Notes: generated from the sequence alone by a model not told the origin. DNA of 64,000 nucleotides from Azorinus chamasolen (GCA_963576725.1 OY755242.1:2122404-2186403), one strand, 5' to 3'. Positions 34,918-47,003 are shown, counted from the first letter of the stretch. Program-made: numbers and translations.

Positions 34918-35785
34918 AACTAGAGGTTTGTTTTTGTCACAAAAACAGATGTCTCCCCCTCCCATCCTCTTTCCAATACACAAGTGTAATGTCTGTAACT
35001 CCAAACTTATCAAGGTCTAATTTTAAGTCATCAGGGGCAATAACTCCAACATTGTCAGGGGGAGACAATTCAAAAGCCCCAGGTACACAAAAACACATGC
35101 TAGTCAACATTCTTGTGAAGTTTGGTGACTCTAGTACGTGGTTTAAGAGATACAAGTGACACAAAGAAAAGTTTCTCTTATTTTAAGTCATAAGGGGCAG
35201 TAACTCCAAAGTTATCAGGGGGATACAAATAAAAAACCCAGATGCACAACAACTCATGCTGGTGAACATTCCTGTAAAGTTTGGTGACTCTAGCCCTACT
35301 GGTTTCAGAGATACGTGCAGCACAAAGTTTCTCTAATTTTAAGTTAACATATCAGGGGCAGTAACTCAAGAATTATCAGAGGGAGACAATTAAAAAACAA
35401 GAGGGCCATTATGGCCCTGAAATCGCTCACCAGTGGGAAAGATTTTTAAAGTTTTAACTACATGTATGTTTCTAAACAAAACTGGACACCTGTTTTGTGG
35501 GGTGTTATTTGACCCTTTGTTGATCCAAACTCTGTGGCATACCTGTTGGTCTTATTTCTGTTGAAAAGGGCCAGGAAGCAGTGATCTTTAATAAACTTTT
35601 GGACCTTTAAAACCCTTTCCTTCATATAAATGTGATTTGATGCATTTGCAAACAGAACAGACCTGTATCAGATGGTTTCTATAGGAGCTGTCTGACCAGG
35701 TTGTGATCTGCCGGCTAATAGAATACTCTTTCCTCCAAAAAAACCCCACCTTTCTACGCCTCTGTATTAGTCACTTTATTAAACC

Positions 35786-35840
35786 ATTGTGATAAATAGA
35801 GCATTTGCTCCATAGGATTAAATGCTCTATTTATCACAAT
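35786..35840. repeat. Family P foldback (ATTGTGATAAATAGAGCATT)
   Basis: ATTGTGATAAATAGAGCATT faces its complement AATGCTCTATTTATCACAAT across a CTCCATAGGA centre. Other copies: 37262-37316, 37416-37469 and 60260-60328 (with the exact centre CTCCTATAGGAG), and a remnant near 63710-63745. Copies share flanking AAACC before and TTTCAAATCTACACAATTCT after, so the mobile unit is larger than the hairpin. Confidence 0.8.
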
Positions 35841-37261
35841 GCTTTCAAATCTACACAATTCTGAAATTTTCCTTTTCTCTAATTAACCCTTTCCCTCATA
35901 TAAATGTGTTTTCACGCATTAGCAAACAAAGTAGACCCAGATTTACGTCTTTGAATAAGAGACAAAATTTCTAACAGATGACAACCCTAAAAAACCAGAG
36001 GAGAAGATTTTCAAAGTTTTCACTATATGTTTCTATAGAAAACTAGCCGGCCCTGCGAAAAACTTGTTGGGGACCTGAACATATGATATGTGCCAAATAT
36101 GAAAGCTGAGAGCCTTCCAGTTTCAGCGAAGAAGATTTTCAAAGATTTCACTATTTGTTTCTATTGAAAACTGCCCATCCCTGGGGCGGGGCAAATTTTA
36201 ACCCCAGGGCCATAATTTATATAACTTTTGTAGAGGACCTAAATATGATGATCTGTGCCAAATATGAAAGCTGAGAGCCTTCCAGTTTCAGAGAAGAAGA
36301 TTTTCAAAGATTTCATTATTTGTTTCTATTGAAAACTGCTCACCCCTTGGGCGGGGCCAATTTTGACCCCGGGGCAATACATTATATAACTTTTGTGGTG
36401 GACCTGAACATGATGCTATGTGCCAAATATGAAAGCTGAGAACCTTCCAGTTTCAGAGAAGAAGATTTTCAAAGATTTCACTATTTGTTTAGACTATTGA
36501 AAACTGTCCACCCCTGGGGCTGGGCCAATTTTGACCCTAGGGCCATAATTTATATAACTTTTGTACAGGACCTGAACATGATGCTATGTGCCATTTATGA
36601 AAGCTGAGAGCCTTCCAGTTTCAGAGAAGAAGATTTTCAAAGATTTCACTATTTGTTTCTATTGAAAACTGCCCACCCCTGGGGCGGGGCCAATTTTGAC
36701 CCTGGGGCCATAATTTATTAAAATTTTGAAGAGGACCTGAACATGATGCTATGTGCCAAGTATGAAAGCTGAGCACCTTCCAGTTTCAGAGGAGAAGATT
36801 TTCAAAGTTTGCACTATATGATTCTATTGAAAACTGCCCTCCCCTGGGGCGGGGCCATTTTTGACCCCAGGGCCATAATTTATATAACTGTTTTAGAACA
36901 CCTGAACATGATGCTATGTGCCAATTATGAAAGCTGAGAACCTTCTGGTTTCAGAGAAGAAGATTTTCAAAGTTTTACTATAGTATATATGTTTCTATTG
37001 AAAACAAGGCACCCCTGGGGCGGGGTCAATTTTGACCCCAGGGGCATAATTTATATAACTTTTGTAGAGGACCTGAATATGATGCTATGTGTAAAAGATG
37101 AAAGTTGAGATCCTTGTAGATTCAGAGGAGAAGATTTTCAAAGGTTCAAATTGTTGACGATGGACGACGAACGACGCACGACGCACGACGCACGCCGACA
37201 GACAACAGGCGATCACAAAAGCTCACCCTGAGCACTTTGTGCTCTGGTGAGCTAAAAAACC

Positions 37262-37469
37262 TTTGTGATAAATAGAGCATTTGCTCCATAGGCGTAAATG
37301 CTCCATTACCACAATGGTTTCAAATCTACACAATTCTGAAATTTTTCTTTTCTCTAATTAATGCTCCTTATCAATAGATTTATTCAAAGAGGTATAATAG
37401 TCACTTAATGAAACCATTGTGATAAATAGAGCATTTGCTCCATAGGAGTAAATGCTCTATTTATCACAT
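37262..37469. repeat. Two further family P foldbacks
   Basis: Hairpins at 37262-37316 and 37416-37469, separated by about 100 bp that matches the flank of the 35786 copy (CTACACAATTCTGAAATTTT). They lie between the two family B pieces and are probably insertions that split them. Confidence 0.75.
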
Positions 37470-38934
37470 GGTTTCAAATCTACACAATTCTGAAATTTTC
37501 CAAGAGGCAGGATCTGAAAATAGCCTATGAGGGAGTGGGTTAAAAACAGTGTGAACAAACAGACACTAATTCTGAAGCAGACAACTTGATAGAGATTTGA
37601 CCAGGAACTTGACCTATCCAGTGACTACGTAACACAGATGGACTGACTAGCTCAGAGTAACCTTTATAGTGTAAAAAACTATTTTAAAGTATAACCAACA
37701 GGGCAGGGCCAATTTAAACCTCAGAACTATGATATTGACCAATGTCAATAAGGTATACTAAGTAAATCTATACACCAAATATCTAAGCTCTGTGACATGT
37801 AGTTTTTGACAAGAAGATTTTTGAAGTTTTCCCCATGCCTAACCTAAGTGAGCCCAGCATTCTGCTACTTGTACAGAAAACAACAGTCAGCTAGAGAAAA
37901 CTGGCCACCCCTGGGACCGTGGCGGGGCCAATTTTGACTCCAGGGACATATAGGTGATGCTATGTGCCAAAGATGAAAGCTGAGAACCCTGTAGATTCAG
38001 AGGAGAAGAATTTTAAAGTTCAAATTGCTGACGATGCACGACGCACGACTAACGCCGACAGACGACGGACATCAGGCGATCACAAAAGCTCACCCTGAGC
38101 ACTTTGTGCTCTGGTGAGCTAAAAACCAGGTGCACAACAACCCATGCTGGTGAACATTCCTGTGAAGTTTGGTGACTCTAGCCCTAGTGCTTTTAAAGAT
38201 ATGCATGACACAAAGTTTCTCTAATTTAAAGTAATCATATCAAGAATTATCAAGGGGAGACAATTCGAAAATCCCAGGTGCACAACAACTCATGCTGGTC
38301 AACATTCCAGTGAAGTTTGGTGACTCTATCCCTAGTGGTTTCAGAGATATGCACAACATTAAGTAAAATTGTCTCATTTTAAGTTATCAGGGGCAGTAAC
38401 TCCAAAGTTAACAGGGGGAGACAATTAAAAAAAACCAACAGCAAAACAACTCATGCTTGTGAACAATCCTGTGAAGTTTGGTGACTCTAACCCTACTGGT
38501 TTCAGAGATACGCGCGACACAAAGTTTGTATAAATTTAAGTATTCATATCAGGGGCAATAACTCAAGAATTATCAGGGGGAGACAATTCAAAAACCATAG
38601 GTGCACAACAACTCATGCTGGTGAACATTCCTGTGAAGTTTGGTGACTCTAGTATTAGCGGTTTCAGAGATACGCGCGACACAAAGTTTTTCTAATTTTA
38701 AGTCATCAGGGGCAATAACTCCAAAGATATCAGGGGAGACAATTCAAAAAACCCAGGTGCACAACAACTCATGCTGGTGAACATTCCTGTGAAGTTTGGT
38801 GACTCTAGTTCAATTGGTTTCAGAGATACGCGCGACACAAGTTTGTGACAGACAGACAGACAGACAGACAACTCTGGCAAAAACAATATATCTCCCCATA
38901 AATGGGGGAGACATAATTATGATTAAAATGGGGT

Positions 38935-39046
38935 TTTGTCCACGTGGGGTATTGTCCTACTGGGGTTTGGTCCTAGTGGGGAATAGTCCTATGGGGTTAC
39001 GTCCTAGTGGGGTTACGTCCTAGTTGGGTTTTGCCCTACACCCGAT
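38935..39046 (-). repeat. GTCCTAGTGGGGTTAC-type repeat element, copy 2
   Basis: GGGGTTACGTCCTAGTGGGG and variants repeat every 14-17 bp. It is the inverted counterpart of 33747-33855 and again sits beside a minisatellite element end, followed by GATTCCAGTATACCCCC. Confidence 0.65.
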
Positions 39047-39856
39047 TCCAGTATACCCCCCTCAAACTCTGTTTGTGGGGGTATAATTATAATAGACCTG
39101 ACTCTACAGATTCTATCAATACTAAGAAATCCTGTGTAAATATGCCAGTATAAACAAAAGAAAATGTGTCCATGGGACACAGATGCCACCGCCTGCAAAC
39201 AGGAATTAGATGAACAATAGACCCGGTACAACTCACTATGATTATGCTTCTGACCAAATATAAAATCATTGCAGCTTATACAAGCGAAGAAATCTTTGAT
39301 TAAAATTTTGTCATTAAACAATCACCAAAAATTCAATCAAAGTTTTGGCAAATAGGGAGTAGATGAACGACAGACCTGAAAAGGGGAGCGTCTCCGAGAC
39401 ACGGTACAAGGCACTATGATGATGTTTCAGACCAAATATCAAACCATTCCAACATACACAGGGCAAGAAATCTGTGACGAAAATTTTACAGGACGGACAT
39501 TATTATAGCATGTACTGTCAACCCGAGGTTGGTTATGTTCACCGAGGCATTAGCCGGGTTGACAATATGTGCTTTCGCTCTCCATAGGATATGATATTTA
39601 TTTTATTATACTGATCAGCACAATCAATTTCATCAGAAAAAAAAAATCAATTTCATCAGAAAAAAAAAATCAATGACAACAGTAAACAGCTTTAAACAAA
39701 AGTTATAGATCTACTCAGTGCTTAAAAATCGCAGAACAGCTTCACATTTCTATTCATTACACATTATAAGTACTGGCAGAGCCCTTTTCACTGTCCTATC
39801 ATGACAAGAGCCTCCTCCGAAATAGTCTCATAATGCGACATTTCTCAAATATATAA
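39047..39856. other. Remnant minisatellite units and a small inverted repeat
   Basis: 39050-39090 holds a 3' end (GATTCCAGTATACCCCC, GTTTGTGGGGGTATAA) in the same style as family J. 39190-39500 has two diverged units of about 165 bp (GGTACAACTCACTATGATTA, GGTACAAGGCACTATGATGA). TGTCAACCCGAGG at 39508 faces AGCCGGGTTGACA at 39552, a 45-bp hairpin. AAAAAAAAATCAATTTCATC is duplicated around 39640-39670. No gene. Confidence 0.55.
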
Positions 39857-42800
39857 ACAAGAGTACTGCATACGGTAAATAATACGCCCACTTGCAAACT
39901 TTCTCCGATTCAACATGCCTATAAGTGTTGACATTTTCTAATCTGTGCTTCAGATCTTAATTTCCATATTTAGGAGATACTATTTTTTAAAAAATGAAGT
40001 GGATATCTTATTAAATAAAAGAGTTACAGCTAATTCTCATTTTTGCAGATTTTTGCAAAGTGCAACGGCCATAACTCTGTAAAGACAAACTGAATGAACC
40101 TCAAAATAAACTCAGCTTCAAATTTTGTTGCTTAAAACATTTGTGTTAAGTTTCATTTATATCATTTAATAGTTTTCCCAGAAAACAACAGACAAACTAA
40201 AAGTTGACCGACTAACAAAGACACGAACACACGAAGTTCAAGGACCATAACTTTAGAATAAAATGACATATCAAAACCCCTGCAATATATGTGAAAATTC
40301 ACATTAAGGTTTAACCATATAAAAAAATTTGAAGTAAATATCATTTCAAATGAAAAAGTTATGGCCATCCTCATATTTGCATAGATTTGCATTATTTTTT
40401 TAAGTGCAAGGGCCATAACTCCGAAACAACAAATCAAATGATCCTCAGAATCGACTTAGCTTCAAGTCTTGATGCATTAAACATGTGTATAAAGTTTCAT
40501 AATATCTGTCAAACATTTTTGCCAGAAAACAGCAGACAAAGTATTTGCATTTTTTTAAGTAAAAGGGCAATAACTCCAAAAGGAAAAATCAAATAAACCT
40601 CAAAATCGACTCAGCATCAGATCTTGATGCATTAAACATTTTTATGAAGTTTCATTAATATCTCTCAAATAGTTTTCCCAGAAAACAGCGGACAAACTAT
40701 TTGCATTATTTTTTAAGCACAAGGGCCATAACTCTGAAACGAAAAATATAACGATCCTCAGAATCAATTCCGTTTCAGATCTTGATGCATTAAATAATTG
40801 TGTGAAGTTTCATTAATATCTCTCAAATAGTTTTCCCAGAAAATGGCGGACAAACTTTTTGCATATTTTTAAGGACAAGGGCCATAACTCTGAAATGAAA
40901 ACTCAAATGATTCTCAGAATCAAGTCAGCTTCAGATCTTGATGCATTAAACATTTGTGTGAAGTTTCATTAATATCTGTCAAATAGTTTTCCCAGAAAAC
41001 AGCGGACAAACTATTTGCATGTATTTGCATTATATTTTAAGTAAAAGGGCCATAACTCCGAAACGACAAATCAAATGAACATCAGAATCGACTCAGCTTC
41101 AGATCTTGATGCATTAAACATTTGTGTGAAGTTTCATTATTATCTCTAAAAAGGTTTTCCCAGAAAACAGCGGCAAACTATTTGCATATTTTTTAAGGAC
41201 AAGGGCCATAACTCTGAAATGAAAAATCAAATGAACCTCAGAATCAACTCAGCTTCAGATCTTGATGCATTTAACATTTGTGTGAAGTTTCATTAATATC
41301 TGTCAAATAGTTTTCCCAGACAAGAGGGCCAGAATGGCCCTGAAGCGCTCACCAGACAATCAGAGGAGAAGCTTTTCAAAGTTTTAACTGTAAAAAATAT
41401 GTTTCTTTAGAAAACTAGCCTGCCCTGGGATTGGGCTAATTTTGACCCAAGAGGCACAATTTATATAACTTTTGTAGAGGACCTGGACATGGTGCTATGT
41501 GCCAAATATGAAAGCTGAGAACCTTCCAGTATCAGAGAAAAAGATTTTCAAAGTTTTCACTATATGTTTCTGTTGAAAATTGGCTACCCCTGGGGCGGGG
41601 GCAATTTTCACCCCTGGGGCATAATTTATATACCTTTTGCAGAGGACCTGAACATGATGATACGTGCAAAGTATGAAGGCTGAGAACCACCCAGTTTCCA
41701 AGAAGAAGATATTCAAAGATTTCACTATTTGTTTCTATTGAAAACTGCCCACCCCTGGAGCGGGCTAATTTTGACCCCCGGGCCATAATTTATATAACTT
41801 TTGTAGAGGACCTGAACATGATGCAATGAGCCAAATATGAAGGTTAAGAGCATTCCAGTCTCAGAGGAGAAGATTTTCAAAGATTTCACTATTTGTTTCT
41901 ATTGAAAACTGCCCGCCCCTGGGGCAGGGCCAATTTTGACCCCCGGGCCATAATTTATATAACTTTTGTAGAGGACCTGTACATAATGCTATGTGCCAAA
42001 TATGAAAGCTGAGAGCCTTCCAGTTTCAGAGAAGAAGAATTTCAAAAATTTCACTATTTGTTTCAATTGAAAACTGCCCCCCCCCCCCTGGGGCGGGGCC
42101 AATTTTGACCCCAGGGCCATAATTTATATAACTTTTGTAGAGGACCTGTACATAATGCTATGTGCCAAATAAGAAAGCTGAGAGCCTTCCAGTTTCAGAA
42201 AAGAAGATTTTCAAAGATTTCACTATTTGTTTCTATTGAAAACAGCCCACCCCTGGGGCGGGGCCAATTTTGACCCCAGGGCCATAATTTATATAACTTT
42301 TGTAGAGCACCTGAACATGATGCTCTGTGCCAAATATGAAAGCTGAGAACCTTCCAGTTTCAGAGAAGAAGATTTTCACAGATTTCACTATTTGTTTCTA
42401 TTGAAAACTGCCCACCCTGGGGCGGGGCCAATTTTGACCCTAGGGCCATAATTTATATAACTTTTGTAGTGGACCTGAACATGATGTTATGTGCCAAATA
42501 TGAAAGCTGAGAGCCTTCCAGTTTCAGAGAAGAAGATTTTCAAAGATTTCACTATTTGTTTCTATTGAAAACATGGAACCCTGGGGCGGGGCCAATTTTG
42601 ACCCCAGGGGCATAATTTATATAACTTTTGTAGAGGACCTGAACATGATGCTATGTGCCAAATATGAAAGCTGAGAGCCTTCTGGTTTCAGAGGAGAAGA
42701 TTTTCAAAGTTTTACTATATGTTTCTATTGAAAACATGGAACCCCTGGGGCGGGGCCAATTTTGACCCCAGGGCCATAATTTATATAACTTTTGTAGAGG

Positions 42801-43074
42801 ACCTAAAGATGATACTATGTGCCAAAGATGAAAGCTGAGAACCCTGTAGATTCAGAGGAGAAGATTTTTAAAGGTTCAAATTGTTGACGACTGACGACGC
42901 ACGACGGACGACGGACGACGCACGCCGACGGACGACGGACATCAGGCGATCACAAAAGCTCACCCTGAGCACTTTGTGCTCTGGTGAGCTAAAAACAGCG
43001 GACAAACAAAATGTTGACGGACGGACTGACAGGGCCACGACAATATACGACCACCTTTATTAGGTGGGCGTATA
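39857..43074 (+). mobile_element. Family L minisatellite element, copy 1, split by family B
   Basis: Starts ACAAGAGTACTGCATACGGT, has core units of 155-165 bp (AAGGGCCATAACTCCGAAAC, CTTCAGATCTTGATGCATTA, AGTTTTCCCAGAAAACAGCG), and ends GACGGACGGAC, CCACGACAATATACGACCAC and CTTTATTAGGTGGGCGTATAA. Family B copy 5 interrupts it at 41320-42990. The undivided copy at 58048-59640 supplies the empty site. Confidence 0.85.
41320..42990 (+). mobile_element. Family B minisatellite element, best complete copy
   Basis: Full architecture: ACAAGAGGGCC start with GGGCCA/TGGCCC hairpin, GCGCTCACCAG, about nine core units of roughly 160 bp, GACGACGCACGACGGACG microsatellite (about 42887-42945), and a terminal hairpin 42957-42990 (AGCTCACC...GGTGAGCT with an inner GAGCAC/GTGCTC). 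Ends lie at AG|ACAAGAG on the left and GAGCT|AAAAA on the right. The empty site CCCAGAAAACAGCGG shows insertion into an A-run with no clear target duplication beyond A residues, as expected for Helentron-type insertion between A/A (T/T). Confidence 0.85.
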
Positions 43075-43811
43075 ACAAAAACAAATCAATTGTTATAATG
43101 ATGTTTGCTGATCAAATTGCAAGCGTCAGATGACATCAGTCGATGACGTCATTGGATGTTGTCTTGCGCAAAATTTAATAAGCTGATCTAGATGTTCCGT
43201 GCCTACGGTAGCGGGAGACAGTATTTTTCCGACAGTAATTTTTTTCCCGCTGGGCCTGACAGTATTTCTATGTCACAGTGGCCTATGGGAAATTAAGATT
43301 GTAAATGAAATTGAGGTATTATAATGCAAACTGTTCCATGCAAGGAAAATCCTCTGAGATCTTCAACAACTTGTAAATAGCTTGACGTCACAGTATGACT
43401 AAAATACTGTTAAAACGGCGTAAAACTCTGATACAAACAAACATACATTATTTCTTGAAGTAAAGGAAAGCTCTAATATACCCATTAAAGTTGTGGTCTC
43501 AAACCTCCACTTATGGCTATGCAACACTTTAAACCCTTTCCTTCATATGCCTTTTCACGCCTTTGCAAATCACACAGTTTCTGCCTAAGCCAAACATTCT
43601 TCTGTACATAAGCCTTTATAAACATCCACTGATAAATATATGTATTGAATGTATGTTTCTTTAACCGTTGATGCACAGCATGACAAGACGTCTGCAAGGC
43701 TGTGTAAATGGTATTAGACTCAGATAAACAACCATGTCAGATATGTCTAACAAAGATCTATGCCGTTCAACCCCTTGCTTTATGAAAATTCATGTCAGAA
43801 AATATGGCATA
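43075..43811. other. Unassigned sequence
   Basis: No gene or clear repeat family is recognised apart from a degenerate family D lead-in near 43530-43570 (AAACCCTTTCCTTCATATGC). It is one of the few stretches of this size free of tandem repeats. It lies 3' of the last exon found for the minus-strand gene and could hide further exons that I could not identify. Confidence 0.4.
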
Positions 43812-45210
43812 ACAAGAGATGTTAGTAAAACATATATAGCCCCAGACCCCCTGACCTTTGATCTAGCGACCTCAAATACAGAGTTCATCTAGTGGTCATA
43901 ACTAATCACCACAGCAACTTTGAAGCTCCTAAGCTAAACCACTGATCATTTATTGATCTGAAAATATTAGAGGTCCTTTGATCTAGTGACCTTAACTATA
44001 GAGGTCATCTAGTGGTCAAGACCAACTACCACAGCAAGTTTGAAGATCCCGAACCAAACCATTCAGCAGTTATTAAACCATTTCATTAGTTGGTCGTGAT
44101 GACCTTGATCTTTGACCTAATGACCTAAAAAAATAATAGGGGTCATCTAGTTATCATGACCAACCACCACAGCAAATTTGAAGATCCTAAGCCAAACCCT
44201 TGAGCAGTTATTGATCAAAAATCATTTTACCAGTAACGGCCATGGTGACCTTGACCTTTGACCTAGTGACCTAAAAACAACAGGGCTCATCTAGTTGTCA
44301 TGACCAACCACCTCAGCAAATTTAAAGATCCTAAGCCAAATCCTTGGGCAGTTATTGATCAGAAACAAATTTACCAGTTAAGGTCATGGTGACCTTGACC
44401 TTTGACCTAGTGACCTCAAAAACATCAGGGGTCATCCAGTGGTCATGACCAACTACTGCATCAAGATTGAAGATCATAAACCAAACCCTTGAGCAGTTAT
44501 TGATCGGAAACTATTTAACCAGTTAAAGACATTCCCTTGGCCAGCTTGGGTCTTTACAGCTAACCTGTGAAAAAGCATGCGGCACATGGTAACAGCTATA
44601 GCAGTCTGCCTGTCAAGAACCACTGGAGCGTTCCATGTGAGGCCCATCTCTTACATTTGATGATTTGGAAATGATTAGATTGTCACTAATGCAGTATATG
44701 TTTTTATTTTTTATTATGTCAGGGCCTCTCTAGACAGAATGAGACGGCTTGCCATATTTTGCACACTTGTATCATGCTTTTACTGTTACTTTCACGCCTA
44801 TTGAGAACAATGGGGGGGGGAATGATTGAATGGACCTGGGTAATGTCTTTAAGGTCATGGTGACCTTAATCTTTGACCTAGTGACCTCAAAAGCAGTAGT
44901 GGTCATCTAGTGGTCATGACCAACCACCACAGCAGTTTGAAGATTCTAAGCCAAACAAGTGAGCAGTTATTGATCGGAAACCATTTAACCAGTTAAGGTC
45001 ATAGTGAACTTGAACTTTGACCTAGTGACCTCAAAAACAATAGGGATCATCTACTTGTCATGACCAAATACCCCAGCAAGTTTGAAGATTCTATGCCAAG
45101 TCGTTTATTAGTTATCTTTCAGAAACCATTGATCTACTGACCGACCGACAGACCGACATGTGCAAAGCAATATACCCCCCATTTTTTCAAAAAGGGGGGG
45201 GGGGTATAAT
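43812..45210 (+). mobile_element. Family F minisatellite element, split by a MITE
   Basis: Starts ACAAGAGATGTTAGTAAAAC, has six core units of about 125-130 bp (GGTCATGGTGACCTTGACCT, GACCAACCACCACAGCAA, TGAGCAGTTATTGATC), a GACCGACAGACCGACA run, and an inverted-repeat 3' end (TATACCCCCC ... GGGGGGTATAA). The MITE at 44527-44848 splits one unit. Confidence 0.8.
44527..44848. mobile_element. MITE with TTAA (or TA) target duplication, 322 bp
   Basis: Left end AGACATTCCCTTGGCC and right end GGACCTGGGTAATGTCT are imperfect inverted repeats. TTAA lies on both sides (44523-44526 and 44849-44852). Removing the element and one TTAA restores CCAGTTAAGGTCATGG, the exact family F unit sequence, so the borders are firm. 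TTAA suggests piggyBac type; because the ends read TTAAAGACATT/AATGTCTTTAA, a TA duplication (mariner type) fits equally. Confidence 0.88.
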
Positions 45211-45525
45211 AAACATAAATGAAATGAAATTTTATAGTGGTATATGAACAAGGGATATTTTGGCCATAGCCAAAATTTTAGAGTCAAATCTATATAATTC
45301 CATAAGCAAATAGAGCAGATTCTGATCAGATATTTCCTACAGGAGCTGTCTGATCGGGAACTACTGAATTTATCGAGTACAGGGTTTATACTTATTCACA
45401 TCTGCATGTAGCCTGACAAACAGAACAGAACCTGATCAGAGGCAACATCTCTAACAAATTAGTTTGCTTAATCCCATTAATCTGTTTTCTGATGACAAAA
45501 CTCAAATATAACAGATAAATTTTAC
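45211..45525. other. Intron or 3' flank with a family D foldback
   Basis: A foldback with CAGATTCTGATCAGATATTT facing CTGTCTGATCGGGAACTACT lies at about 45297-45365, and a half copy (CAGAACAGAACCTGATCAGA) near 45418. If the minus-strand gene continues leftwards this is its third intron. Confidence 0.5.
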
Positions 45526-45569
45526 CTTGCTGTTCCACTTGTACCACTGGCAGAAATGGGATCAGAGGT
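45526..45569 (-). CDS. Exon 3 of an unrecognised minus-strand gene
   Basis: On the minus strand a strong acceptor (CCTTTCTTGCAG) precedes a 44-bp exon reading TSDPISASGTSGTAR, followed by the donor GTAAAA. It begins on a codon boundary, which fits the end phase of exon 2 at 48474, and leaves two bases for the next codon. The peptide is Ser/Thr/Gly-rich and disordered-looking. Small size lowers the certainty, but both splice sites and the phase agree. The next exon was not found. Confidence 0.6.
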
Positions 45570-45699
45570 CTGCAAGAAAGGAACATAGAAACATACAAAC
45601 ACTTCAAAAGAACATTTTCACGAGAAGTATCACATCAAACTGACGGAGAACTTAAGACTAGGAAAAGAATTTTCTCAAATAGCTTCCCTTATCTCCGGG

Positions 45700-45752
45700 T
45701 TAGAACAATGGGTTAAGATTATATTATCAGTAACACGTGTAAGAACACTTTA

Positions 45753-45792
<40 letters not shown>

Positions 45793-45990
45793 CGTCATAC
45801 TTCATATACGACGTCAAACATGGAAAAACCGATGTTAAAATGTCATTAAAAGGGCGAAAATAGACTTAGATCTACACTGTTTTGGTTATGTGAGAAAAAG
45901 AATCTGATGCTAGTTGTCTTTTAAGATCACCTGTTCCTAAACTCACCAAGAAAATGTTATAAGCTCGCCAAATGCTTGCTCAATAACATT
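45700..45990 (-). repeat. Family Q repeat with hairpin and AT run, inverted copy
   Basis: It matches the family Q units at 55758-56434 in reverse (TTGTCTTTTAAGATCAC, GAGAAAAAGAATCTGATGCT, TATGACGTCATA-type palindromes, TTACACGTGTTACtype words as GTAACACGTGTAA). In this copy the site before the GACGTCA palindrome has an (AT)17 run at 45757-45790. Confidence 0.7.
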
Positions 45991-47003
45991 TTCAGGAGCA
46001 TAATGTATATAACTTTTGTAGAGGACCTAAACATGATACTATGTGCCAAATATGAAAGCTGAGAACCGTTCAGTTTCAGAGAAGAATATATTCAAAGTTT
46101 TACCATATATTTCTATTGAAAACTGGCTACCCCTGGGACGGGGCCAATTTTGACACCAGGGGCATAATTTATATAACTTTTGTAGAGGACCTGAACATGA
46201 TGCTATGTGCCAAATATGAAAGCTGAGAACCTTCCAGTTTCAGAGGAGATTTTCAAAGTTTCACTATATGTTTCTACTGAAAACTGACCACCCCTGGGGT
46301 GGGGCCAATTTTGACCCCAGGGCCATAATTTATATAACTTTTGTAGAGGACCTGAACATGATGCTCTGTGCCAAATATGAAAGCTGAGAGCCTCCCAGTT
46401 TCATAGAAGAAGATTTTCAAAGATTTCACTATTTGTTTCTATTGAAAATGGCCCACCCCTGGGGGCGGGGCTAATTTTGACCCCAGGGCCATAATTTATA
46501 ACAATTTTGTAGAGGACCTGAACATGATGCTCTGTGCCAAATATGAAAGCTGAGAGCCTTCCAGTTTCAGAGCAGAAGGCTTTTCAAAGATTTCACTATT
46601 TGTTTCTATTGAAAACTGCCCACCCCTGGGGTGGGGCCAATTTTGACCCCAGGGCCATAATTTATATAACTTTTGTAGAGGACCTGAACATGATGCTATG
46701 CGCCAAATATGAAAGGTGAGAGACTTCCAGTTTCAGTGAAGAAGATTTTCAAAGTTGTCACTATATGTTTCTATTCAAAACTGGCTACCCCTGGGGCGGG
46801 GCCAATTTTGACCCCAGGGGCATAATTTATATAACTTTTGTAGAGGACCTGAACATGATGCTATGTGCCAAATATGAAAGCTGAGAACACTGTAGATTCA
46901 GAGGAGAAGATTTTCAAAGTTGTCACTATATGTTTCTATTGAAATCTATCTACCCCTGGGGCGGGGCCAATTTTGACCCCAGGGGCATAATTTATATAAC
47001 TTT
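45991..47003 (+). mobile_element. Family B core array without its ends
   Basis: About seven family B core units (GTAGAGGACCTGAACATGAT, CCCCTGGGGCGGGGCCAATT) with neither the ACAAGAG start nor the microsatellite and terminal hairpin. It joins family Q on the left and family R on the right in mid-unit (ATAACTTTTT / GGTATCCG), so it was cut down by deletion or recombination. Confidence 0.75.

Larger units (their letters stand above)
35397..38120 (+). mobile_element. Family B complex (two B elements and foldbacks) inside family C
   Basis: It starts ACAAGAGGGCCATTATGGCC and ends with the B hairpin GGTGAGCT at 38120. A second B 3' hairpin is at about 37220-37255, so two B elements are present: an outer one (35397 to about 35600, resuming about 37680) and an inner array (about 35985-37253, lacking its 5' end). 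Foldback families D and P fill the joins. The inner array has about eight core units of roughly 160 bp. Confidence 0.65.
34918..38918 (+). mobile_element. Family C minisatellite element, copy 2, split by a 2.7-kb insertion
   Basis: Left piece 34918-35396 starts AACTAGAGGTTTGTTTTTG; right piece 38121-38918 continues the same 160-bp core array and ends in GACAGACAGACAGACA and CCCCATAAATGGGGGAGACA. The insertion 35397-38120 is a family B complex. Joining across the insertion gives GACAATTAAAAA/CCAGGTGCACAAC, the normal family C sequence. Confidence 0.75.

Noticed and set aside
42881..43063. 60-residue plus-strand frame beginning MLTTDDARRTTDDARR
   Set aside because: Translation of the GACGACGGACG microsatellite of family B.
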